Source: Porticoccaceae bacterium (GTDB lineage Bacteria > Pseudomonadota > Gammaproteobacteria > Pseudomonadales > Porticoccaceae). Taken from it: a stretch of 7,112 nt of DNA. This document shows, in pieces, positions 1 through 5,124 of the stretch; position 1 is the stretch's first letter; each line of letters starts with the position of its first letter. A program made the position numbers and the translations under genes. Location of the stretch: contig JALOAH010000143.1 in assembly GCA_023228865.1 (NCBI GenBank), forward strand, positions 1 through 7,112, in the 5' to 3' direction. The notes under the pieces were generated by a model that was given only the letters and a program-made list of their open reading frames with translations, was not told where the DNA came from and did no database searches.

Positions 1-103
1 GGCTCAGCTTGGACTTAGGTACGCCAATAGCCCGGCCTGCCGGCGCAAAGCCACCGTGATCCACGACCTGGACGTAGTAATAAAGATCATTAAGGTCTTG
101 CAT
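1..103 (-). CDS. LysR-family transcriptional regulator, N-terminal fragment (cut by window edge)
   Basis: Reading leftward from an ATG at 103-101, 34 codons run off the window edge. The peptide begins MQDLNDLYYYVQVVDHGGFA and continues with PAGRAIGVPKSKLS. This is the first half of the winged helix-turn-helix of LysR-type regulators: the opening helix with 'YYVQVVDHGGFA', then the 'A-RAIGVPKSKLS' recognition-helix region. Such proteins are normally about 300 residues, so roughly nine tenths lies outside the window. It diverges from the pirin gene, the usual arrangement for a LysR protein that controls its neighbour; LysR/pirin pairs are common in Proteobacteria. No strong ribosome binding site is visible before the ATG. 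The family call is firm for so short a piece, but the inducer and target are unknown. Confidence 0.85.
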   Translation of the reverse strand, partial: MQDLNDLYYYVQVVDHGGFAPAGRAIGVPKSKLS

Positions 104-111
104 GCTTAGTC

Positions 112-127
112 GTTCTATTTATAGGAC
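112..127. promoter_or_regulatory. Imperfect palindrome between the divergent LysR and pirin genes, candidate regulator site
   Basis: The arms GTTCTAT (112-118) and ATAGGAC (121-127) pair at six of seven positions around a 2-base centre. It lies just upstream of the LysR start codon in the divergent intergenic region, where LysR proteins usually bind and autoregulate. The CTAT/ATAG core resembles the A/T-rich dyads of many LysR sites, but it is a single short dyad and no matching -35/-10 pair was found for either gene. The role is inferred from position only. Confidence 0.3.
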
Positions 128-225
128 AGTGAGTGCTAATTCTACCTACTATTAAGTTTTTGGCTCAATCTTTATGCTTAATTCATGCGCGAGGAATGTG
201 ATCCCGGCACAAATGGAGAATAGCC

Positions 226-1095
226 ATGAAGAAAGTACTTGGTATCTACAGCGCACCGCGCCCGCACTGGGTCGGCGATGGTTTTCCGGTGCGTTCGATG
301 TTCAGCTATAACAGCCATGGTGCACATCTGAGCCCGTTCTTGTTGCTGGATTACGCAGGGCCTGCCCAGTTTGAGCCTGCTGAGCAGCCGCGTGGTGTGG
401 GTCAGCATCCACATCGGGGCTTTGAGACCGTCACGATCGTCTATCAGGGTGAAGTCGAGCATCGGGATTCGACTGGTGCGGGTGGCTTGATCGGGCCTGG
501 CGACGTGCAGTGGATGACCGCCGCCAGCGGTATTCTGCACGAGGAATTCCATTCCCAGGCATTTACCCAGCGTGGCGGAACACTTGAAATGGTGCAGCTA
601 TGGGTTAACCTGCCGGCCAAAGACAAGATGAGCAACCCAGGCTATCAGACCTTGCTGGATGAAAATATCCCCAAGGTTGATTTGGCGGAGGGCGCCGGGC
701 AGCTGCGGGTTATTGCCGGTGAATTCGACGGCCGCCGGGGCCCGGCCCAGACCTTCACGCCAATGAATGTCTGGGATATACGGCTGAATCAGGATGGCGT
801 TGCCCGGTTTGACACGACCCCGGGTCACACGGCGGCGCTGCTGGTGCTGCGAGGCACGGTAATGGTCAACGGCACCGAAATCGCACGCGAAAACCAGCTT
901 GTACATTTCGAGCGGCAAGACAGCGGTATCGAACTTGAGGCCAATAACGACGCGATGCTGCTATTCATGAGCGGCCAGCCGATCAATGAACCCATCGTGG
1001 GGCATGGCCCGTTTGTCATGAACAGCAAGGCCGAGATCATGGCAGCCTTTAATGACTTCAACAGTGACAGATTCGGCCGGATAGAGCCCGCCTGA
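226..1095 (+). CDS. Pirin family protein (bicupin, metal-binding)
   Basis: A 289-residue protein of the usual pirin length. The N-terminal cupin holds the pirin signature: 'QHPHRGFETVT' supplies H61 and H63, and 'GILHEEFH' supplies H105 and E107, matching the four metal ligands of human pirin in order and spacing. A second, degenerate cupin follows; 'VWDIRLNQDG' and 'HTAALLVLRGTVMVNG' (about 184-218) show its beta strands. Family members are cytoplasmic iron-binding proteins, some with quercetinase or redox-sensing activity and some influencing central metabolism; the role here cannot be told from sequence. The start is supported by GGAGAA at 215-220, seven bases from the ATG after the GGAG core. 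It is transcribed away from the LysR gene at 1-103, which probably regulates it. A weak dyad (CGGAT/ATCCG, 1111-1127) follows the stop but lacks a T-run. Confidence 0.93.
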   Translation: MKKVLGIYSAPRPHWVGDGFPVRSMFSYNSHGAHLSPFLLLDYAGPAQFEPAEQPRGVGQHPHRGFETVTIVYQGEVEHRDSTGAGGLIGPGDVQWMTAASGILHEEFHSQAFTQRGGTLEMVQLWVNLPAKDKMSNPGYQTLLDENIPKVDLAEGAGQLRVIAGEFDGRRGPAQTFTPMNVWDIRLNQDGVARFDTTPGHTAALLVLRGTVMVNGTEIARENQLVHFERQDSGIELEANNDAMLLFMSGQPINEPIVGHGPFVMNSKAEIMAAFNDFNSDRFGRIEPA

Positions 1096-1137
1096 TCTGA
1101 ATACCGCAACCGGATGGACAGTATCCGTATAGTCTGA

Positions 1138-1165
1138 TTGATAAATCGTAAGATGGAGTTATAAG
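1138..1165 (+). promoter_or_regulatory. Candidate sigma-70 promoter reading toward the dehydrogenase operon
   Basis: TTGATA at 1138-1143 (five of six to the -35 consensus) is followed after 16 bases by TATAAG at 1160-1165 (five of six to the -10 consensus). It lies in the gap after the pirin gene, on the far side of the hairpin and tRNA remnant from the aldehyde dehydrogenase start at 1301. Transcription from here would have to pass the 1214-1237 hairpin, which on the plus strand is followed by ATATATGG rather than a T-run and so may terminate poorly. The rest of 1096-1213 holds no gene that I can recognise. Confidence 0.4.
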
Positions 1166-1213
1166 TTAGCGCTGTATCCTATCGAGTGCAACGAGACCGT
1201 AGCACAAACGGGC

Positions 1214-1237
1214 AGGGCCTTCCGTGTGGAAGGCCCT
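1214..1237 (-). terminator. Strong hairpin beyond a tRNA-Arg 3' remnant, probable former tRNA terminator
   Basis: AGGGCCTTCC (1214-1223) and GGAAGGCCCT (1228-1237) form a perfect 10-bp stem with a GTGT loop. On the minus strand it sits five bases past the CCA end of the tRNA-Arg remnant, the normal place for a tRNA gene's terminator, and is followed by GCCCGTTTG, only a weak T-tract. The hairpin at 4048-4081 has the same relation to the second remnant but a different stem sequence. Confidence 0.6.
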
Positions 1238-1242
1238 ATATA

Positions 1243-1267
1243 TGGCACGGCTGGCAGGATTCGAACC
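1243..1267 (-). other. tRNA-Arg 3'-end remnant 1 (T arm, acceptor strand, CCA); putative attachment site
   Basis: On the minus strand these 25 bases begin GGTTCGAATCC, the T-stem and TTCGAAT loop, then run through the 3' acceptor strand to GCCA. They match the fragment at 4089-4113 in the same orientation with one difference (GTGCCA here, GCGCCA there). The match extends two more bases (1241-1242). No anticodon arm, D arm or 5' acceptor strand follows, so this is not a working tRNA. Displaced tRNA 3' ends of this kind mark the distal end of elements integrated by tRNA-targeting site-specific recombinases. Tetranucleotide TTCG and the acceptor end make the tRNA origin clear; the attachment-site role is inferred. 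Confidence 0.7.
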
Positions 1268-1300
1268 GACGCAGGGTAATTTCAAAACAAGGAAGAGGCC

Positions 1301-2767
1301 ATGGTTGATCGTTACCAAGATTTTCACCTACAACTACTGGCTGGAGAATGGCGTGAAGGCAGCGGCGAAGCGTCCCGCTCTGTCACCAACCCCTACTCCG
1401 GTGAAACACTGGCCACCATTCGCTCGGCCACTTCCGCTGATCTGGATGCCGCTTACCGCAAGGCCGCTGAGGCGCAAGTTGAATGGGCAAATACGCCACC
1501 GAGCGAACGCGCCGCATTGATGCACCGTGTAGTGGCTATCTTCGACCAACGTAAAGATGAAATTATTGACTGGCTGATCCGCGAGGCTGGCAGTACACAA
1601 TTAAAAGCCGCGATCGAGTGGGGTAGCGCCCGTGCAATTACGCTAGAAGCGGCGAGCATGCCCAGCAGATCTCGCGGAGCTACACTGGGCAGCGATATTC
1701 CGGGTAAAGAGAATCTGGTTTACCGCCGTCCTCTAGGGGTGGTCGGCGTAATCAGCCCCTGGAACTTCCCACTGCATTTGTCACAGCGTTCGGTGGCGCC
1801 GGCACTGGCGTTGGGTAATGCCGTGGTCATCAAACCGGCAAGTGACACCCCCATCACTGGCGGCCTGTTGCTTGGTCACATCTTTGCAGAGGCAGGCCTG
1901 CCAGCTGGCGTGCTAAGCGTGGTGATTGGGCCTGGGTCAGCCATTGGCGATGATTTTGTAGAGCACCCCGTTCCTGCTCTTATTTCGTTTACTGGCTCAA
2001 CGCCGGTTGGCAAGAACATTGGCAAGATTGCTACAGGGGGCCGTTATCTCAAAAAGGTGGCGCTAGAACTGGGCGGCAACAGCCCGTTCGTCGTGCTCGA
2101 CGACGCAGATATCGAGCAAGCCGTGAAGGCAGCCGTATTCGGCAAATTTTTGCATCAGGGGCAAATCTGCATGGCAATCAACCGAATTATCGTCGATCAA
2201 CACCTGTACGATCGTTTTGTTGAAGGCTTCGTGGCTCACGTGCGCGAGCTCAAGGTGGGTGACCCCTCCGCCATGGAGACTGTCATTGGCCCCATCATCA
2301 ATAAGTCACAGCTGGAAGGTTTACAGCGAAAAATTGCCCGGGCCAAAGAGCAAGGGGCCACGGTATTGCTTGAGGGTGACGTACAAGGGCAGCTTATGCC
2401 ACCGCACGTATTCGGCGATGTAACGCCCGATATGGAAATCAGCAGTGATGAAATCTTTGGCCCTCTGGTGGGCATCCAGAAAGCGCGCGATGAACAACAC
2501 GCTCTGGAGCTGGCCAACGGTACAGAATTTGGTCTTTCCAGTGCAATCTATTGCGGCGATCTGAACAGAGGCCTGACGTTTGCCCGCAAAGTGAAAGCGG
2601 GCATGACTCACGTTAATGACATGCCAATCAACGATGAAGCGCATGTACCGTTTGGCGGCGAGAAAAACTCGGGGTTGGGCAGATTCAGCGGCGAATGGGC
2701 CATCGAAGAATTCTCCACCGTGCAATGGGTGAGTGTGCAGCGCGCGCCACGACAGTACCCGTTCTGA
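1301..2767 (+). CDS. NAD(P)-dependent aldehyde dehydrogenase, aromatic/terpenoid aldehyde type (XylC/YfmT-like)
   Basis: A 488-residue aldehyde dehydrogenase of normal length, oxidising an aldehyde to the carboxylic acid in the cytoplasm. All key residues are visible: N155 in 'PWNFP' (oxyanion), K178 in 'VIKPA' (cofactor binding), 'FTGST' 230-234, general base E256 in 'LELGG', nucleophile C290 in 'HQGQICMA', and E384 in 'EIFGP'. The 'LHQGQ-CMA' active site, '[17 protein letters not shown]' stretch and 'YPF' C-terminus resemble benzaldehyde dehydrogenases such as XylC and the YfmT group, and geranial-type enzymes. AAGGA at 1289-1293, seven bases from the ATG, fixes the start. An alcohol dehydrogenase follows after 30 bases, so both are probably co-transcribed. 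The ATG lies only 33 bases from a tRNA remnant, leaving little room for a dedicated promoter. Substrate is inferred from family and partner. Confidence 0.92.
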   Translation: MVDRYQDFHLQLLAGEWREGSGEASRSVTNPYSGETLATIRSATSADLDAAYRKAAEAQVEWANTPPSERAALMHRVVAIFDQRKDEIIDWLIREAGSTQLKAAIEWGSARAITLEAASMPSRSRGATLGSDIPGKENLVYRRPLGVVGVISPWNFPLHLSQRSVAPALALGNAVVIKPASDTPITGGLLLGHIFAEAGLPAGVLSVVIGPGSAIGDDFVEHPVPALISFTGSTPVGKNIGKIATGGRYLKKVALELGGNSPFVVLDDADIEQAVKAAVFGKFLHQGQICMAINRIIVDQHLYDRFVEGFVAHVRELKVGDPSAMETVIGPIINKSQLEGLQRKIARAKEQGATVLLEGDVQGQLMPPHVFGDVTPDMEISSDEIFGPLVGIQKARDEQHALELANGTEFGLSSAIYCGDLNRGLTFARKVKAGMTHVNDMPINDEAHVPFGGEKNSGLGRFSGEWAIEEFSTVQWVSVQRAPRQYPF

Positions 2768-2797
2768 TTCCGCTTATAGGTTGAACAGGAAATAGCA

Positions 2798-3889
2798 ATG
2801 AACATTCAAGCAGCAGTAACGCATGGTCAGGGTAAACCTTTCAAGCTCGAATCGGCCCAGCTTGCAGATCCAAAATTTGACGAGATTCGTGTACGCATCG
2901 TCGCGACTGGCGTATGCCACACGGATGTGGTTGCGCGCGATCTCGGGATAGCGCCATATCCCATCGTACTTGGCCATGAAGGTGCAGGCGTGGTCGACGC
3001 AGTGGGAGCGGGCGTATCAGACCTGCAAACAGGTGATCACGTAGTGCTATCGTTTGCCCACTGTGGAAGTTGTGGGCATTGCCTGACCGGTCACCCAACA
3101 GTTTGCGACACGTTCAACGACCTGAACTTCGGCGGTAACATGGGCGATGGCAGCCGACGGTTGGCCCAGGGCGAACAGTCTCTGGCAACGTTTTTTGGTC
3201 AATCTTCATTTGCCACCTACGCAATTGTCAGAGCCAGCAACGCGGTAAAAGTCGATTCCGACGTTGACCTGACTCTATTAGGCCCATTAGGCTGCGGCAT
3301 CCAGACTGGTGCAGGAACCATTCTCAATCGCCTAAGGCCTGAATTCGGTTCCAGCGTGGTGGTCTACGGTGCCGGTGCTGTTGGTCTCAGTGCGGTGATG
3401 GCCGCGAAAATTGTCGGGTGCCAACTCATTATTGCTGTAGATGTTCATGCCGACCGTCTTGCTCTGGCCAAAGAGCTGGGCGCTACCCACACCTTCAACG
3501 GCAAAGAGGTGGATGTTGTGGCGCAAGTAAAAAACCTAACCGGTGGCGGCAGTCATTATGCCGTTGAAACGACGGGGGTGCCGCAAGTCGTCAAACAGTC
3601 GCTAAATGCCCTGAAGCCACTGGGCACTTGCGCGATTGTCGGCATCACACCTGAGGTAACTCTTGATATTCACAACGATTTGATGGCCGAAGGCAAGAGC
3701 ATAATCGGTGTCATTGAAGGTGATTCCATACCGCGCGTGTTTATTCCGCAGTTGGTCGCCTACTACAAGGCAGGGCAATTCCCTTTCGACAGATTGATTA
3801 AATTTTATGAGTTTGAACACATCAATCAGGCGTTTGAAGACTCGGCCAGTGGGACGACCATCAAGCCAGTGCTGAAAATCAACCATTGA
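2798..3889 (+). CDS. Zinc-dependent aryl/allylic alcohol dehydrogenase (XylB/geraniol dehydrogenase-like)
   Basis: A 363-residue medium-chain, zinc-dependent alcohol dehydrogenase that would oxidise a primary alcohol to the aldehyde handed to the upstream aldehyde dehydrogenase. Catalytic zinc ligands are C40 ('GVCHTD'), H60 with E61 ('GHEGAGV') and C166 ('GPLGCGIQTGAG'). The structural zinc lobe has C89, C92, C95 and C103. The Rossmann motif is GAGAVG at 191-196, and D215 at the end of the second strand ('IIAVDVHADR') predicts NAD rather than NADP. 'FFGQSSFATYA' and 'GPLGCGIQTGAG' are typical of benzyl alcohol dehydrogenase (XylB, AreB) and of geraniol dehydrogenases; I cannot choose between aromatic and terpenoid substrates. 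AGGA at 2787-2790, seven bases from the ATG, supports the start. The gap of 30 bases after the aldehyde dehydrogenase indicates an operon. The stop overlaps a small ATG ORF as TGATG. Confidence 0.92.
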   Translation: MNIQAAVTHGQGKPFKLESAQLADPKFDEIRVRIVATGVCHTDVVARDLGIAPYPIVLGHEGAGVVDAVGAGVSDLQTGDHVVLSFAHCGSCGHCLTGHPTVCDTFNDLNFGGNMGDGSRRLAQGEQSLATFFGQSSFATYAIVRASNAVKVDSDVDLTLLGPLGCGIQTGAGTILNRLRPEFGSSVVVYGAGAVGLSAVMAAKIVGCQLIIAVDVHADRLALAKELGATHTFNGKEVDVVAQVKNLTGGGSHYAVETTGVPQVVKQSLNALKPLGTCAIVGITPEVTLDIHNDLMAEGKSIIGVIEGDSIPRVFIPQLVAYYKAGQFPFDRLIKFYEFEHINQAFEDSASGTTIKPVLKINH

Positions 3890-3898
3890 TGCGGGTAA

Positions 3899-4008
3899 CT
3901 ACCGGGATTCCGGTAGATATCCCCAAAGCTGGGGGCAACTACGAAATCTTCGTAAGGGGGTGACCAAAGTGACATCCCCTTTGAGATACGCTCAGAACTG
4001 AGCGCATC
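3899..4008. other. Array of five consecutive stem-loops in a gene-free tract
   Basis: The gap between the alcohol dehydrogenase stop and the vapBC promoter (3890-4189) has no recognisable gene, but its first part is almost fully folded. Stems: CTACCGG/CCGGTAG (3899-3905 with 3910-3916); CCCCA/TGGGG (3921-3925 with 3930-3934); TACGAA/TTCGTA (3940-3945 with 3949-3954); GGGGGTG/CATCCCC with one G-T pair (3956-3962 with 3973-3979); and CGCTCAG/CTGAGCG (3989-3995 with 3998-4004), extended by GAT/ATC across one mismatch to 3985-4008. The words AACTACCGG and AACTACGAA open the first and third stems. A sixth palindrome, ACCCCTGGGGT, is at 4025-4035. There is no T-run, so a simple terminator is not a good explanation. 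It could be a structured RNA, a folded recombination site or a degenerate repeat. Confidence 0.5.
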
Positions 4009-4047
4009 AAGCATTTCCCCGTTTACCCCTGGGGTGCCACAAAAGGA

Positions 4048-4081
4048 CAAGGGCTTACGCGAAGATTCACGTAAGCCCTTG
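4048..4081 (-). terminator. Intrinsic terminator-like hairpin beyond tRNA-Arg remnant 2
   Basis: CAAGGGCTTACG (4048-4059) pairs perfectly with CGTAAGCCCTTG (4070-4081), a 12-bp stem with a 10-base loop. On the minus strand it begins seven bases after the CCA end of the tRNA remnant and is followed by TCCTTTTG, so it fits a Rho-independent terminator for the original tRNA-Arg gene. On the plus strand it could also stop transcription from the dehydrogenase operon, where GATTTG follows. Confidence 0.65.
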
Positions 4082-4088
4082 ATTTGTA

Positions 4089-4133
4089 TGGCGCGGCTGG
4101 CAGGATTCGAACCCACTACCCCTTGGTTCGTAG
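4089..4133 (-). other. tRNA-Arg 3'-half remnant 2 (anticodon loop to CCA); putative attachment site
   Basis: Read on the minus strand, the fragment starts at the anticodon loop CTACGAA (anticodon ACG, arginine), continues through CCAAG, a short variable region, the T arm with TTCGAAT loop, the acceptor 3' strand CAGCCGC, a G discriminator and CCA. On the 5' side the sequence reads GTAC where the partner anticodon stem (CTTGG) should be, so tRNA identity stops inside the anticodon loop. That is a known crossover position for tRNA-targeting integrases. The T stem contains two G-U type pairs, suggesting some decay. No D arm or 5' acceptor strand is present in the following 70 bases. Its first 25 bases repeat those at 1243-1267. 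Confidence 0.75.
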
Positions 4134-4189
4134 GTACAGTCATGTAGCGTAGTCACGCATGTAGAAAACCTTCAACAAAAACATCGGGA

Positions 4190-4228
4190 TTGACGCAGGA
4201 TGTTGATGGGTATATACTTTGGTATATA
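4190..4228 (+). promoter_or_regulatory. vapBC promoter with palindromic operator over the -10 box
   Basis: TTGACG at 4190-4195 (-35) and TATACT at 4213-4218 (-10) are separated by exactly 17 bases, a strong sigma-70 promoter. TATATAC (4211-4217) and GTATATA (4222-4228) form a perfect inverted repeat with a 4-base centre that covers the -10 box. VapBC complexes usually repress their own operon by binding such a dyad, so this is the likely autoregulatory operator. A weak ribosome binding site (GAGAG, 4238-4242) lies six bases before the vapB ATG. Confidence 0.75.
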
Positions 4229-4248
4229 TCTATTGTTGAGAGCTTGCT

Positions 4249-4509
4249 ATGACTCAGATTGCCAAAATTTTTATGAATGGACGCAGCCAGGCAGTTAGGC
4301 TGCCCCAAGACTTTCGTTTTGATGAAAGCGAAGTTTATGTAAGACGCGACCCAGAAACGGGCGATGTTATTTTGTCCCGTCGACCCGATTCCTGGGCTGA
4401 TTTCTTTGCCCTTGATAAGACTACTGATGTGCCCGCAGACTTTATGACGGAGGCAGACCGCAATCAACCGGAATCATCGGACGATCCATTTTCCAGATCG
4501 GATGATTAG
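4249..4509 (+). CDS. vapB: VapB antitoxin, AbrB/SpoVT-type DNA-binding
   Basis: An 86-residue antitoxin that binds and neutralises the VapC ribonuclease and, through its N-terminus, the operon's own operator. Residues 1-46 form the swapped-hairpin AbrB-like domain, with the hallmark '[14 protein letters not shown]' at 11-24 and '[18 protein letters not shown]' after it. The acidic tail ('DSWADFF', 'DVPADFM', 'SSDDPF') is the toxin-binding part and resembles the MvpA/VapB group, whose tail reads 'W-WF...TDFM...ERESF'. It is followed 11 bases later by vapC, the standard antitoxin-first order. Such antitoxins are labile, which keeps the module selected for in cells that carry it. It lies next to tRNA remnant 2, consistent with a role in stabilising an integrated island. 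Confidence 0.92.
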   Translation: MTQIAKIFMNGRSQAVRLPQDFRFDESEVYVRRDPETGDVILSRRPDSWADFFALDKTTDVPADFMTEADRNQPESSDDPFSRSDD

Positions 4510-4520
4510 AATTAAATCTG

Positions 4521-4967
4521 ATGATGAAAACGTACTTACTTGATACCAATATCGCCAGTCACATCATCAAAGGTGATCTGCCCATCGTGCGTGAACGATT
4601 GGTGCAGGTGCCCATGCATTGCATTTTTATCTCAGTAGTGACCGAAGCTGAGTTGTTGTATGGGGTCGCTAAACGCGATTACCCGAAAGGGCTGACAAAG
4701 CGGGTAACCGAGTTTTTAGCCCGCGTTGAGGTGTTGCCTTGGACATCAAGCGCGGCCAAAGCATATGGACAGCTACGTGCTGCCTGCGAAGCCACCGGCA
4801 CCACATTGGCATCCATGGACATGATGATTGCGGCACATGCCAGTGCACGGCAACAGGACGCTAAAAAGCGTCATGAAAAAGTTGTGCTTGTGACGAGAGA
4901 CCGAGTATTTAGTCGAGTGCCAAAAAGTGCAGGACTAGTGATTGACGACTGGACAGTATCTGCATAG
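4521..4967 (+). CDS. vapC: VapC toxin, PIN-domain ribonuclease
   Basis: A 148-residue PIN-domain Mg-dependent endoribonuclease; VapC toxins usually cut initiator tRNA or other structured RNAs. The acidic active site is complete: D8 in 'LLDTNI', E44 in 'TEAELLYG', D100 in 'SMDMMIAAHA' and D127 in 'VTRDRVF'. It is somewhat longer than the typical 130-135 residues because of an insertion around 110-120 ('RQQDAKKRHEK') before the last strand. Two ATGs stand in tandem (4521 and 4524); the second gives MKTYLLDTN, a more usual VapC start, and no strong ribosome binding site decides between them. Translation is probably coupled to vapB, which ends 11 bases upstream. The target RNA cannot be predicted. 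No inactivating change is visible. Confidence 0.93.
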   Translation: MMKTYLLDTNIASHIIKGDLPIVRERLVQVPMHCIFISVVTEAELLYGVAKRDYPKGLTKRVTEFLARVEVLPWTSSAAKAYGQLRAACEATGTTLASMDMMIAAHASARQQDAKKRHEKVVLVTRDRVFSRVPKSAGLVIDDWTVSA

Positions 4968-5031
4968 TGCCTGCTGGTGAGCTGTGGTAATAATGATCCG
5001 ATTGGATATACAAGCGTGAAAAGGTGTCGCA

Positions 5032-5124
5032 ATGGGTTATTTGTTGGTTTTTATGGGAGGTGGGTTAGGTTCAGTCCTGCGACATGGTGTGAATGTCCTG
5101 ACAGCAAGATTCTGGGGCACTCAG
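5032..5124 (+). pseudogene. crcB: crcB/fluC fluoride channel gene, 5' fragment cut by an insertion sequence
   Basis: The ATG at 5032 has a good ribosome binding site (AAAAGGTG, 5019-5026). It opens a reading frame whose first 31 codons begin [20 protein letters not shown] and continue [11 protein letters not shown]. This is the first transmembrane helix of the CrcB/Fluc dual-topology fluoride channel, with the conserved '[10 protein letters not shown]' motif; intact proteins have about 125 residues and four helices. From 5125 the frame runs into the insertion sequence end and stops at 5167-5169 after 14 foreign residues. The rest of the gene is not found on the other side of the element. The product would be non-functional. 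The leader shows no convincing fluoride riboswitch. The identification rests on one helix, so it is good but not absolute. Confidence 0.8.

Noticed and set aside
1268..1276. GACGCAGG shared by the bases after remnant 1 (1268-1275) and the vapB promoter region (4192-4199)
   Set aside because: Eight bases at different distances from the two tRNA fragments; a chance match cannot be excluded and nothing else aligns around it.
1224..1520. Plus-strand frame starting [20 protein letters not shown]
   Set aside because: The 'MARLAGFEPT' stretch is simply the reverse complement of a tRNA 3' end read as protein, a common false gene. The rest overlaps the aldehyde dehydrogenase in another frame.
3826..4143. 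Minus-strand frame containing NQGVVGSNPASRA
   Set aside because: This is a translation of the tRNA-Arg 3' half and its terminator. It continues antisense into the alcohol dehydrogenase, with no family resemblance or ribosome binding site.
4141..4165. Direct repeat CATGTAG at 4141-4147 and 4159-4165
   Set aside because: Seven-base repeats 18 bases apart could be integrase arm sites, but two short copies alone do not support that.
4089..4165. Complete tRNA-Arg gene
   Set aside because: The anticodon stem partner, D arm and 5' acceptor strand are absent, so only the 3' half is present.
4968..5031. Possible fluoride riboswitch before crcB
   Set aside because: Only 64 bases separate vapC from crcB, and I could not fit the conserved pseudoknot pattern of the crcB motif. 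A covariance-model search would decide.
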